The notes: generated by a model from the sequence alone, not told the origin. 46,221 bases of DNA from an uncultured Granulosicoccaceae bacterium (GCA_937965695.1 CALCKW010000063.1:1-46221); one strand, 5' to 3'; positions 35,580-44,008 are shown, numbered from the stretch's first letter. Numbers and translations: made by a program.

Positions 35580-36692
35580 TTACTTCAAGCTGTCAGCGTA
35601 GGCTTTGCCTAGCTTGGCATTAGAAGTTTGCGCACCAGCCCAGAAAGGTACGGCAATGTTGGCGAAGTCTTTTTGTGACTGCCAAACTTCAGCGAAGAAC
35701 TCATCCTCAGCTGCATTCTTCTCGAGAGAAGCGCGAGCTGCATCCATGTACTCTTTGAAGTAGTCTTCAGGAGTATCGTGCAAGATAACACCGTGATTTT
35801 CGGTCAGATCTTTAAGCGCTTTGCCGTTCTCGATAATGCGGTAGCTGATAGCCTTAGAAAGTGAAGCGTTAGCTGCAACTTCTATTGCTTTCTGCTGGGT
35901 AGGTGTCAGGCTGTTGTATACGTCGCCATTGAGGTAGAGGTCGGCGTTTACAACTACTTGGTGAAGACCCTGCAAGTAGTAGTGCTTGAGAACTTTTTGG
36001 AAACCGAACACCGAATCAGGCTTAGGGCAGCACCACTCAGCAGCGTCGATTGTGCCTTTCTCCAGCGCTGGCAAAATGTCACCACCACCCATCGCTACCG
36101 ATGCGACACCGATATCTTTGTAGGTTTGACCAGGGATACCAGGAGGAGTACGGAAGCGGTACTTACGGAAGTCTTCCATTGAGTTGATAGGCTCTTTAAA
36201 CCATCCCAATGCTTCTGGACCAACTGGCTGAAGCATAAAACCTTTTACGTTCATGCCCATTTCGTCCCAGAGACGATCATAGAGTTCTTTGCCGCCACCA
36301 AACTGGAACCAAGAAAGAAAGGCGATATTATCGATGCCAACACCGGCACCAGCAACAGGCGAACCGAACAGCATGGCTGCCGGGTGCTTACCTGACCAAT
36401 AGTGAGTCCAAGCGAAACCACCTTCGATCAGGCCCTTATCAACCGCATCTAGTGTTTCCTTAACACCAACAACGGCGCCGGCTGGCAATACTTCGATCGC
36501 CACTTCGCCTTCTGTCAATTCCAGGACATCTTTGGCGAAATCTTCCAGCATGATAACTTCATCAGCACTTGATGGAATTACCGACTGAACGCGGATTGTA
36601 GTAACAGCGCTTGCAGCGAGCGGTGCGCAGGCCAAGGCAGCTGAAATCGCCAACGGGGCGGATTTGTTTTTCAAATAATGCAATAGTGACAT
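35580..36692 (-). CDS. TRAP transporter periplasmic substrate-binding protein (DctP)
   Basis: 370 residues. Signal peptide about 1-29 (NKSAPLAISAALACAPLAAS, cleavage near ASA). The mature protein follows the DctP fold: IRVQSVIPSSADEVIMLEDF, EGEVAIEVLPAGAVVGVKET, YRFRTPPGIPGQTYKDIGV with the substrate-anchoring Arg, and the DctP signature GGGDILPALEKGTIDAAEWC. It most resembles the TakP-like group that binds alpha-keto or hydroxy acids, but in place of the usual aromatic motif after DAAEW there is CCPKPDS, so the ligand may differ. The ribosome binding site is AAGGAGAGGA. First gene of the TRAP operon; an inverted repeat lies in its promoter region. Confidence 0.93.
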   Translation of the reverse strand: MSLLHYLKNKSAPLAISAALACAPLAASAVTTIRVQSVIPSSADEVIMLEDFAKDVLELTEGEVAIEVLPAGAVVGVKETLDAVDKGLIEGGFAWTHYWSGKHPAAMLFGSPVAGAGVGIDNIAFLSWFQFGGGKELYDRLWDEMGMNVKGFMLQPVGPEALGWFKEPINSMEDFRKYRFRTPPGIPGQTYKDIGVASVAMGGGDILPALEKGTIDAAEWCCPKPDSVFGFQKVLKHYYLQGLHQVVVNADLYLNGDVYNSLTPTQQKAIEVAANASLSKAISYRIIENGKALKDLTENHGVILHDTPEDYFKEYMDAARASLEKNAAEDEFFAEVWQSQKDFANIAVPFWAGAQTSNAKLGKAYADSLK

Positions 36693-36753
36693 TATAGTTT
36701 CCTCTCCTTTTTAAATGGGATCGCAACGCAGCTCTCGCTTGTGTTCGACCTTA

Positions 36754-36786
36754 GTTATACCCTTGTTTTGCTTGATCTAACATCAA
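36754..36786 (-). promoter_or_regulatory. Inverted repeat in the dctP promoter region
   Basis: TTGAT-CTAAC-ATCAA (36772-36786) is a perfect five-base inverted repeat with a five-base spacer, 80 to 94 bp upstream of the dctP start. On the minus strand it precedes a -10-like TATAAC (36754-36759), so a bound regulator would touch the promoter. It resembles an FNR box but its spacer is one base too long. The IclR regulator at 38537 is a candidate ligand-responsive partner. The remaining 70 bp between it and the GMC gene show nothing recognisable. Confidence 0.4.
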
Positions 36787-36867
36787 AAGTTAAGGGGTCT
36801 TGCTGAGCTCAAATAAGTTAGTGAAACTACTCAAACCCTGTCATGCCCGCCGATACAATCAGCGGCT

Positions 36868-38466
36868 TCAAACGTTGTCCTCTAGCAGCATGTCAGCGAC
36901 TTTATCGCCGATCATTATAGCAGGCGCATTGGTGTTGCCAGATACAATTTGCGGCATGATAGAAGCGTCAGCGACACGCAAATTGCCAACACCGTGTACT
37001 CTCAATCTCGCATCGACAACAGCTTTCGCGTCACTGCCCATCTTACAAGTGCCGGTGGGATGATAAATAGTCGTAGAATTACTGCGTGCCCAATCCAACA
37101 GTGCTTCTTCGTCACGGCTGTCGATGTGTTTGCCCGGTCCGCGTTCTGCTGTGATCAGCCTTGACACTGCAGGTTGCGAGCAAATATTTCGCGTCATTCG
37201 TAACCCAGCAACGATAGTGCGCTGATCCAACTCTGTTGCCAAGTAATTAGGGTGGATTTCAGGCGCATCATTGAAGTTGCCAGACCGCAGTTTCAGATGG
37301 CCAGCGCTCTCAGGTCGAAGTTGCAGCACAGAGGCCGTAAAGGCAGAAAATTTATGCGGACCTTCTGCTGGAGAGTCGGCACTCCATGGCTGAACATGGT
37401 ATTGAATATCTGGTCTTTCTGGGCTTAGCTCTGAACATAAAAAGCCCGCACCTAAGCTTGCAGCCATCGTCATTGGACCGCTGCGCGAGGCCGCGTACTG
37501 TAAAGCGACTTTGGCTTGACTCCAGAGGCTGCTGATCTCTGTGTTGATTGTAGAGGCGGTGCATTTATAGACCGGTCGCGCTTGCAGATGGTCTTGCAAG
37601 TTTTTTCCAACGCCTGGCCGGTGGGTTTGAACTTCAATGCCGTGTTGCGCTAGTTCCTCTTGATCACCAATGCCCGACAGCATCAAAATTTGAGGAGAGC
37701 CAATGGCACCAGCACTAACTACTGTTTCTTTACTGGCAGTTAGCGTTACAGCTTTACCTTTAATAAGCGCTTGCACACCTGTGGCAACACCGTTCTCGAT
37801 ATTTAGTTTTTGAACAGTAGCGTGGGTGATGACATGCAAGTTCTGGCGGCTGCGAGCGGTTTTAAGAAATGCAGTTGCGGCACTACAGCGTTTGCCATGA
37901 GCTAGAGTCAATTGATAACGCGCAACGCCTTCTTGCGATTCGCCATTATAGTCGTCTGCGCGAGGGTAACCTGCTTCAACAGCAGCTTCTATCCACGCGT
38001 CGACAATTTCACGTGTGAGAGGGGACTCTTGGACTTGGAGTTCGCCGCTGGTGCCTCGCAGCTTAGAGGGCTCGCCCGCCCAAGTTTCCGAGCGTGCGAA
38101 CAGCGGCGCAACGTCATTCCAGCCCCAGCCCTCGTTTCCAGCATCGGCCCAGTCGTCATAGTCCTGTGCTTGACCGCGGACATATAGAAGACCGTTTATT
38201 GAACTGCAGCCACCAAGAACCTTTCCACGGGGCCAGGGGATAGCTCGGCCATTTATTCCGGGGTCGCTCTCGGTTTTATAACACCAATCAGTGCTTGGAT
38301 TGCCCATGGTTTTAAAGTAACCCACAGGAATATGAATCCAAGGTGACCAGTCTTTTCCGCCCGCTTCTAGCAGCGCCACTGAGTAGCGGCCGTTGGCTGA
38401 GAGGCGGTTTGCAGCTGCGCAACCAGCAGAGCCTGCACCGATAACAATGTAGTCAAACTCGGTCAT
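36868..38466 (-). CDS. GMC-family oxidoreductase (choline/alcohol dehydrogenase-like)
   Basis: FAD-dependent alcohol oxidation, 532 residues from the ATG at 38466 where the family N-terminus begins; a start 16 codons upstream (38514) would extend into the divergent promoter. The FAD-binding Rossmann motif is VIGAGSAGCAAANRLS (residues 8-23), then ALLEAGG. GMC signature 1 is GKVLGGCSSINGLLYVRGQA and signature 2 GAIGSPQILMLSGIG. The catalytic His-His/Asn pair is in STTIYHPTGTCKMGSD and NTNAPAIMIGDKVADMLLED. Similar to choline dehydrogenase BetA and medium-chain AlkJ, but lacking BetA's neighbours (betB, betI). It probably oxidises the alcohol or polyol imported or produced with the neighbouring TRAP system. 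Confidence 0.92.
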   Translation of the reverse strand: MTEFDYIVIGAGSAGCAAANRLSANGRYSVALLEAGGKDWSPWIHIPVGYFKTMGNPSTDWCYKTESDPGINGRAIPWPRGKVLGGCSSINGLLYVRGQAQDYDDWADAGNEGWGWNDVAPLFARSETWAGEPSKLRGTSGELQVQESPLTREIVDAWIEAAVEAGYPRADDYNGESQEGVARYQLTLAHGKRCSAATAFLKTARSRQNLHVITHATVQKLNIENGVATGVQALIKGKAVTLTASKETVVSAGAIGSPQILMLSGIGDQEELAQHGIEVQTHRPGVGKNLQDHLQARPVYKCTASTINTEISSLWSQAKVALQYAASRSGPMTMAASLGAGFLCSELSPERPDIQYHVQPWSADSPAEGPHKFSAFTASVLQLRPESAGHLKLRSGNFNDAPEIHPNYLATELDQRTIVAGLRMTRNICSQPAVSRLITAERGPGKHIDSRDEEALLDWARSNSTTIYHPTGTCKMGSDAKAVVDARLRVHGVGNLRVADASIMPQIVSGNTNAPAIMIGDKVADMLLEDNV

Positions 38467-38536
38467 ATTGATAAATGAGACTTTTAGAACCAAAACATGA
38501 TGTGATATAAACACTTCTAGTAGAAAAATACAACCG

Positions 38537-39328
38537 ATGAGTGAGAAATACTACATGGATAATCCTGTCGAAAGCACGGCCAGATTGCCGACAAATATGC
38601 GCCTGCTACTCATTCTCGAAGCATTTGCCAAAAGCCAGAATGCATTAACGCCGACCGAAGTAAATGTAGGCTTGGGTTTGCCCAAACAATCTATCCACAG
38701 GTTGTGTCAAACGCTAGAGGAGAGTGGCTTCTTGACAAGAGACATTGACACTAAGCGATTGAGACCTGCTCGCCGAGCGCGAATCATGGCAAGTGGCATT
38801 TTTTCTAACTCGCACCTCCATATTGCGCGACACCAGGTGCTGCAGCAACTGTCTGCAGAAATTGGTGAAACGGTGAATTTTGTCATCGGGGAAGCGGAGG
38901 GGATGGTCTATACCGACCGAGTGGATACCGACTGGCCCTTGCGGTTCCAACTACCCGTGGGAAGCCATGTACCCTTCCACTGCACAGCGAGTGGAAAGGT
39001 ATTTCTGGCCAGTGCTAGTAAGGTTGCTAGACAACAGTTAGTAGGGACACTAGAGCTAAAAACCAGCGCAGCTAATACTCTCACCAGTGAGACTGATCTG
39101 TTGGGTGAATTAGAAAAAGTAGCTGCTCAAGGTTTTGCTTTGGACAATGAAGAGTTTATGGACGGCATGGTTGCGGCCGCAGTGCCAGTCACTGATATGA
39201 ACGGCAATTTTTGCGCGGCAGTCGCTTTTCACGCGCCTTGTTTAAGAATTAATTTGCAGCAAGCGCGAGAACATGTCCCTGCGCTAAAAGAGGCCGCGGC
39301 ACGATTGTCTAGACTAAGTTTTTCGTGA
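38537..39328 (+). CDS. IclR-family transcriptional regulator
   Basis: 263 residues. N-terminal winged helix (about 18-78: MRLLLILEAFAKSQNALTPT, VGLGLPKQSIHRLCQTLEES) and a C-terminal effector-binding domain with GETVNFVIGEAEGMVYTDRV, the VPFHCTASGKVFLAS loop and VAAAVPVTDMNGNFCAAVAF. ATG at 38537 or 38555. It is divergent from the GMC oxidoreductase with only 70 bp between, the usual arrangement for a regulator of the neighbouring catabolic gene; by position it may also regulate the TRAP operon. The effector is unknown. Confidence 0.93.
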   Translation: MSEKYYMDNPVESTARLPTNMRLLLILEAFAKSQNALTPTEVNVGLGLPKQSIHRLCQTLEESGFLTRDIDTKRLRPARRARIMASGIFSNSHLHIARHQVLQQLSAEIGETVNFVIGEAEGMVYTDRVDTDWPLRFQLPVGSHVPFHCTASGKVFLASASKVARQQLVGTLELKTSAANTLTSETDLLGELEKVAAQGFALDNEEFMDGMVAAAVPVTDMNGNFCAAVAFHAPCLRINLQQAREHVPALKEAAARLSRLSFS

Positions 39329-39384
39329 GTGAAAAAGGTGATCAATTCACCCCGACGTGTCCAGTATGAAACCAGGTGCGATTT

Positions 39385-40224
39385 TTACTCGCCTTCAGGT
39401 GCCGAAATGCCCTCGCATAATAAGTAGTGTTTGCCGCGAACTCTACTAACTAAAGTTATTCCTTGCTTTTGCGCCATCTGATAGCCCATGTAAGTCACGC
39501 TACTGCGGGATAACAGCACGGATACACCCATAAAAGCGCACTTGATCACCATTTCAGAGGTAAGTCTGCCAGTCGTGTAAAAGGCTTTGTTGTCACCTTG
39601 CAGTCCTTCAAGCCACATAAACCCAGCGATCGCGTCAGCGGCATTGTGGCGGCCCACGTCTTCTACGTGGATCAATATATCTTCGCCATCACAGAGCGCG
39701 CAGCCATGCACACCTCCGCTAAGTCGGTAGATGTCATTGCGTTGGTTGACCGCACTAACAAGAGCGTAGATTTCATCTTGAGAAATGCTGCGGGGTTTCA
39801 GTTGCAATGCTTCAAATTCGTCCAGTGTAGATGCGAAGATTGTTCCTTGCGCACAACCGCTAGTGACAATACGGCGCTCTAGTTTGCTGTGCCAATCCGT
39901 GTTTACAGCACCAGGGCGGCTGCGAATCTGCACTGACTCTTCGTTCCAATCAACCTTTACCGATTCGATGCTCTCGAGTAGCGTAATTAGCCGTTGGTTG
40001 CGAATGTAGCCAAGTGCTAGCTCTTCTGGGCGGGTGCCCATTGTCATCAAGGTAACAACCTCTATACCATCTAAATAGACAGTTAAAGGGAATTCATTGG
40101 GGAGCTCGAGATCGACTGTTTCGCCATTTTGATTGCTGGCGCGAATGCTCTGGGTAGGCTTTAGCCCGGCACGACTGAGCGAGGGTGTATAGCGTTTTTT
40201 TTCGACTTTTTGTCGATCATTCAT
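39385..40224 (-). CDS. fdhD: Formate dehydrogenase accessory protein FdhD
   Basis: Sulfurtransferase that sulfurates the molybdenum/tungsten cofactor for insertion in formate dehydrogenase. 279 residues, full length. The conserved N-terminal strand is EFPLTVYLDGIEVVTLMTMG, with TRPEELALGYIRNQRLI, the catalytic cysteine in TSGCAQGTIFA (single Cys instead of the CxxC of E. coli FdhD, a common variant), SGGVHGCALCDGEDILIHVE, DVGRHNAADAIAGFMW and TTGRLTSEMVIKCAFMG. It is open and unbroken, and stands divergent (139-bp gap) from the decaying formate dehydrogenase genes. It may serve another dehydrogenase elsewhere. Confidence 0.96.
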   Translation of the reverse strand: MNDRQKVEKKRYTPSLSRAGLKPTQSIRASNQNGETVDLELPNEFPLTVYLDGIEVVTLMTMGTRPEELALGYIRNQRLITLLESIESVKVDWNEESVQIRSRPGAVNTDWHSKLERRIVTSGCAQGTIFASTLDEFEALQLKPRSISQDEIYALVSAVNQRNDIYRLSGGVHGCALCDGEDILIHVEDVGRHNAADAIAGFMWLEGLQGDNKAFYTTGRLTSEMVIKCAFMGVSVLLSRSSVTYMGYQMAQKQGITLVSRVRGKHYLLCEGISAPEGE

Positions 40225-40363
40225 GACAATCTACTTGTGCAACAATGGAAGGCGTTGGCGGAACTCGCTACCCAATGATGTTAGTCTGACAGACGTTACA
40301 TACTAATAAGCCATTTATATTACACCTTAGCTTACGCATGGGTATCAATGATAAGGCGTTTTT

Positions 40364-40915
40364 ATGCAGCAATCCGACATGGTTCAAACAAGCTTTCCGG
40401 TCGCAGTTATTCTTGAAAAATACCTGATTGAACGAGCTTTTTGGAGCCTACCTGAATGGCGCTTGTACGGCATAGTGGCAGGCCAAAGCGTTGCTGGTGG
40501 TGAGCTAAAGTGCAAACAAGTTCGCAACGAGCCAGGGGCGGAGCAATATCTGTGGCGAGGGTTGCAGCTGCGACTGCACGTCGACGGGTGTGAGAGCTAT
40601 TGGCTTAATCTGATAGCGGAAAAGCCAGTGTTGTATTTGGTCTGCGAGGATGAAAGCGAAGATGGCTTGTTACACCTGCTGCTTATCACTGCCGATTGCG
40701 ACGAGGCCAGCGCATATCTAGAAGGTGAAGGAAGAGTCCTGCAGTCGCAGATTCCTCCCGAAATCTACAAATCCATTGAAGCATTCGTAGAAAAAAACTA
40801 CCACCCAGAGCCTATGCAAAAGCGCAAGAGAAAGCGCTGGGATAACACTGATCAACTCCCAGAAGACAAGCTCGGGTTTTGTGGGACTGTTTTCGGAGCG
40901 GTCAAGCATGAATGA
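40364..40915 (+). CDS. DUF3305 protein of the formate dehydrogenase locus
   Basis: 183 residues. The N-terminal FPVAVILEKYLIERAFWSLP and EWRLYGIVAG match the DUF3305 start, and the central YLWRGLQLRLHVDGCESYWL and NLIAEKPVLYLVCED are the family core. The family occurs almost only in formate dehydrogenase gene clusters next to DUF3306, a double-ferredoxin and a TorD chaperone gene; its function is not known. The reading frame is intact. Its stop overlaps the start of the DUF3306 gene by eight bases. Confidence 0.9.
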   Translation: MQQSDMVQTSFPVAVILEKYLIERAFWSLPEWRLYGIVAGQSVAGGELKCKQVRNEPGAEQYLWRGLQLRLHVDGCESYWLNLIAEKPVLYLVCEDESEDGLLHLLLITADCDEASAYLEGEGRVLQSQIPPEIYKSIEAFVEKNYHPEPMQKRKRKRWDNTDQLPEDKLGFCGTVFGAVKHE

Positions 40916-41584
40916 TGAATCGCAGAGTGTAGACGGCGCAGAAGTGCCGCAGGAAGGTCGATTGAGTCGTTGGGCGAGACGTAAATCTGAACAGCAGAAT
41001 AGCGAGCAGGCTGGTGTACAAGATCAGGTGTTGGATGATCTCAGTGGAATCGTAGACAACTTACCGGAAAATGTTGCTGAAGAATCTGCAGCTGAAGTAC
41101 CAGTATTGACCGACGCAGACATGCCTCCAGTTGCGAGCTTGGGTTCTGACAGTGATTTCAGCGGATTCATGTCGCCTGGGGTCAGTGAGCAACTGAGAAA
41201 ACTCGCATTGCGCAAAATGTTCTCGCTCGCGAGCTTTCAGCAGCGCGACGGATTAGACGATTACGACGATGACTTCACCAATTTTGAACCTCTCGGCGAT
41301 ACCGTGACCAACGATCCATGGACGCACAGACAAAAACGCTTGGCTGAAGAAAAAGCTGCTGCGGAAAAATTGGCCTAAGAGCAAGAACAAATCGCAATTG
41401 AAGAGCAGCAAGAAAACGATCACGGGAGATGAACAAGAGCAGCTTGAACACGAATCTACCGAGCAACCTGATAAAGAAGAAGAAGCAGCTTTAGAGGCCG
41501 AATTAGACCAAGAATCTATTGTGCCTGAATGACAGACACCCAATGATGAAAACACCTCTGAACAGGACAGCGCCAAACATGAGT
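40908..41584 (+). pseudogene. DUF3306 gene with interrupted acidic tail
   Basis: The ATG at 40908 opens a 156-residue frame that stops at TAA 41376-41378. The core is complete: GRLSRWARRKSEQQ, LTDADMPPVASLGSDSDFSG and the conserved LRKLALRKMFSLASFQQRDG, then LDDYDDDFTNFEPLGDTVTND. After the stop, coding-like Glu/Gln-rich sequence goes on: in frame to TGA 41430-41432, then shifted by one base (DEQEQLEHESTEQPDKEEEA), ending at TGA 41530-41532, and again QTPNDENTSEQDSAKHE to a stop at 41582-41584 that overlaps the next gene's ATG. Thus an ancestral tail of about 70 residues has two in-frame stops and one frameshift. The TAA is explained by CAA to TAA. The shortened product may still fold, since the tail is low-complexity. 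Confidence 0.8.
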
Positions 41585-43192
41585 GATAGCTTTGAATTCT
41601 CCGGTGAGCAAACCAATAGCCAACCACCCACAGCTCAAGTTATGTACAAGAGCACCGGGCACTGCTTAATAGTGGCCGAGGGCGATTTTGGCATAGATCT
41701 GAGTCGACAACTCCCAGACTTGCAATGCACAGTGCTGATAGTTGACGACACTCAGGACAACCCCGTGTTGATGCTCAGTGAAGACGGGGACAGATTGTTG
41801 AGAGCAGGGGGAGCATCGGTTAGTGGCTACCTTGGTGCATTTGACGTGCAGCTCAAAAATGGTGGCGACTCAATATCCGCTGCTGAATTGGCAGAATTGG
41901 GTATCGCAAATTATGACTTGGTTCTAGACGCTGGCGGTGCGCCTCTCGTTTCAACACCAACGCTGCCACTGGGTTACTTTGCACCCCGTGACGAGGAAAG
42001 CCTGCAAGCTGCAGTGGCCGAAGCCAACGAGATGATAGGTGAATTTGAAAAACCTATTTTCAGTCTCTACGATCAGAAGAAATGTGCTCACGGTGCCAGC
42101 GGGAAGCGTGGGTGCGAAGCTTGCGTCACTGCTTGTTCAGCAGGTGCAATTGTTTCGATTGGCAACCGAATATCTCTCGATACGATGTTGTGCATGGGCT
42201 GTGGTACTTGCACTTCCGTTTGCCCAACTGGCGCGCTTCGATTTGCTTACCCGGATGCAGTGAGCTCACTCAACCAGCTGCGAGATACGTTGCAGATGAG
42301 CGAAGGAGCGCTACGTACAGTCCTGTTTTACGACGCTGAAGTTGGCGAAACCTATTTGCAAGCTCAGCGAGAGACTATCCCTGACACAATGCTGCCGGTA
42401 GCGGTGGAGGAAGTAAATGCCATTGGCATGGACATTTGGTTGTCACTGTTGGCTTTTGGTGCTGGCAATGTCGTGTTGTTGGTCGCTGACCTGGAAGACA
42501 GCTACGCGCAGCTTGTGGCCGAGCAAATCGAACATGCGCAGGACATGCTGTCTGGTTTGGGTTATTCACGTAAGTGTGTGCAGATGTTGTCGATGGCACA
42601 AGGTGCGCAAATGAGCGATGTTGCAGCCATGCCTGCGTTACTCTCCGAACCTGCGACTTACGCGCTGTTTGATGACAAACGCCAGATAATACGCCGTGCG
42701 ATGGACAGGCTGACGGCCAGTGCAGACGTGGACGTTCCATCATTTGTGGCCTTAAAGCCGAGCGCTCCTTTTGGTGCCATCAATGTCGATAAAGACAAAT
42801 GCACGCTGTGTATGGCTTGTGTTTCGTCGTGTCCAACTTCCTCTTTGCTAGCGATGGGAGACGTTCCAGGATTGCGGTTTGTCGAAGAGAGCTGCGTACA
42901 ATGTGGGTTGTGCCGAAACACTTGCCCAGAAAATGCGCTCAGCCGTGATGCACGTTATTTGTACGATACAAATGTAGCGCGCGAACAACGCGAACTGCAC
43001 AGTGAGGAGCCCTACCGGTGCTTGCGCTGTGCTAAGCCGTTTGCCACACGCAGTGGCATTGAAACCATCACAGCTAAACTCGCCGACCACCCTATGTTCC
43101 AAGAGCCAGGATCGTTGAATCGATTGCGCATGTGTGATGACTGCCGAGTCATCGACATGATGGAGTCCAAATCGCCAACCCTCAACTCTTGA
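41579..43192 (+). CDS. Double 4Fe-4S ferredoxin protein of the formate dehydrogenase locus
   Basis: 537 residues from the ATG at 41579, which would have overlapped the ancestral DUF3306 stop. The N-terminal part (about 30-160) has no known domain. The first ferredoxin module is at about 180-230 (KKCAHGASGKRGCEACVTAC, LDTMLCMGCGTCTSVCPTGA) and a second at about 420-475 (KDKCTLCMACVSSCPTSSLL, ESCVQCGLCRNTCPENALS). It ends in a zinc-ribbon-like pair of CxxC motifs (YRCLRCAKPF and LRMCDDCRVIDMM). This family accompanies Fdh clusters with DUF3305/3306 and presumably handles electrons for assembly or use of the enzyme. The frame is unbroken, unlike the genes on either side. Confidence 0.92.
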   Translation: MSDSFEFSGEQTNSQPPTAQVMYKSTGHCLIVAEGDFGIDLSRQLPDLQCTVLIVDDTQDNPVLMLSEDGDRLLRAGGASVSGYLGAFDVQLKNGGDSISAAELAELGIANYDLVLDAGGAPLVSTPTLPLGYFAPRDEESLQAAVAEANEMIGEFEKPIFSLYDQKKCAHGASGKRGCEACVTACSAGAIVSIGNRISLDTMLCMGCGTCTSVCPTGALRFAYPDAVSSLNQLRDTLQMSEGALRTVLFYDAEVGETYLQAQRETIPDTMLPVAVEEVNAIGMDIWLSLLAFGAGNVVLLVADLEDSYAQLVAEQIEHAQDMLSGLGYSRKCVQMLSMAQGAQMSDVAAMPALLSEPATYALFDDKRQIIRRAMDRLTASADVDVPSFVALKPSAPFGAINVDKDKCTLCMACVSSCPTSSLLAMGDVPGLRFVEESCVQCGLCRNTCPENALSRDARYLYDTNVAREQRELHSEEPYRCLRCAKPFATRSGIETITAKLADHPMFQEPGSLNRLRMCDDCRVIDMMESKSPTLNS

Positions 43193-43244
43193 GCTAAATA
43201 GCTCTTCCGGGGTTCATCATCAGCAACTTGATCGGAGATTGCAC

Positions 43245-43851
43245 GTGAGCTTTGATATCGAAATTGATGAGGGCACGCAGGACCAGTCGCTGAGAGCAGA
43301 TTGTTATCTTTTTTGGCAGGGCTGTTAAATCGAACTCCAGCCCAAGAGCAGCTTGACGCGTTGGCTCAAATGCCGGCGGATGAGAGCACAGAAGGTGCAA
43401 TCGCTGATGCATGGCGCTCATTGTTCAACAGTGCTCAAAGCATAATTGCATCGAGCGCTGATGAAGAGTTTTTCAAATTTTTTGTAGGCTTGGGAAGAGG
43501 GGAGCTGGCGCCCTTCAGTTCTTGGTACATCACTGGATTTTTGCAAGAACAGCCCTTATCCGATTTACGCGATACCTTGCAAGAGCTAGGATTGGCGCCT
43601 ATTGATGGTGACCACAACACAGAAGACCCATAACTCAAGAATTGGCGGTGATGGCGACAATGATTGTCAATCCGGAGCAATATTCGCTAGCGCAGCAGCA
43701 ACAGTTTTTCCAGAGTCATCTAGAATCTTGAGCAGGGCTTTTTTTTAGAGATTTGGCCCAATCTAAATCTGCAAGTTTTTATTGTTCGATTGGTGCACTC
43801 GGCGAAGCCTTTTACAACTTCGAAAAACAATACTTGGCAATGCCAGCCTAA
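43245..43851 (+). pseudogene. TorD-family formate dehydrogenase chaperone, three lesions
   Basis: Starts at GTG 43245 with GGAG eight bases before it. Frame 1 reads SFDIEIDEGTQDQSLRADCY and runs to TAA 43326-43328. One T lost from the T-run at 43309-43314 restores the TorD reading (LFLAGLLNRTPAQEQLDALA, FFKFFVGLGRGELAPFSSWY, ITGFLQEQPLSDLRDTLQEL) up to TAA 43631-43633. One further lost base at about 43628 gives back the conserved EDH-I and then TQELAVMATMIVNPEQYSLA, QQQQFFQSHLES. A TGA at 43729-43731 stands where TorD has Trp, followed in frame by AGLFFRDLAQSKSASFYCSI to the natural TAA 43849-43851. So it is full length, with two frameshifts and one nonsense codon; not functional as read. Confidence 0.9.
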
Positions 43852-43928
43852 TGAAACGCGCTGGATTGGGGTATCGCCGTCGGAAAATTCTGGCACGCTC
43901 TAATTTTTCGATGCCATTCAATCAATAA
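43851..43928 (+). pseudogene. Twin-arginine leader fragment (formate dehydrogenase region Tat-target protein)
   Basis: ATG 43851 overlaps the ancestral torD stop (TAATG). The 25 codons read MKRAGLGYRRRKILARSNFS and a short tail to TAA 43926-43928. A RR-K-I-L motif at this place matches the small Tat-signal protein that normally lies between torD and fdhA. The usual hydrophobic stretch is missing, so it is cut after the twin arginines or is the join to the deletion that removed fdhA. Confidence 0.55.
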
Positions 43929-44008
43929 ATTTGCTCTTCTGCAATTGCTCAATTTTTGAACACTTGATTCTAACCACATAGGCCATTTGTGTTTTCCAGC
44001 TGTTTTGA

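Noticed and set aside
40225..40363. FNR site between fdhD and the DUF3305 gene
   Set aside because: ATCAATGAT and similar pieces are present, but no TTGAT-N4-ATCAA arrangement was found.
43301..43633. Programmed frameshift at the T-run in the torD-like gene
   Set aside because: A slippery T-run could allow recoding, but two further lesions downstream (lost base at about 43628, TGA at 43729) would also need bypass, and the partner enzyme is missing. Decay is the simpler reading.
43301..43633. Independent 110-residue gene
   Set aside because: It is the middle segment of the broken TorD protein; its apparent start lies inside a conserved TorD helix.
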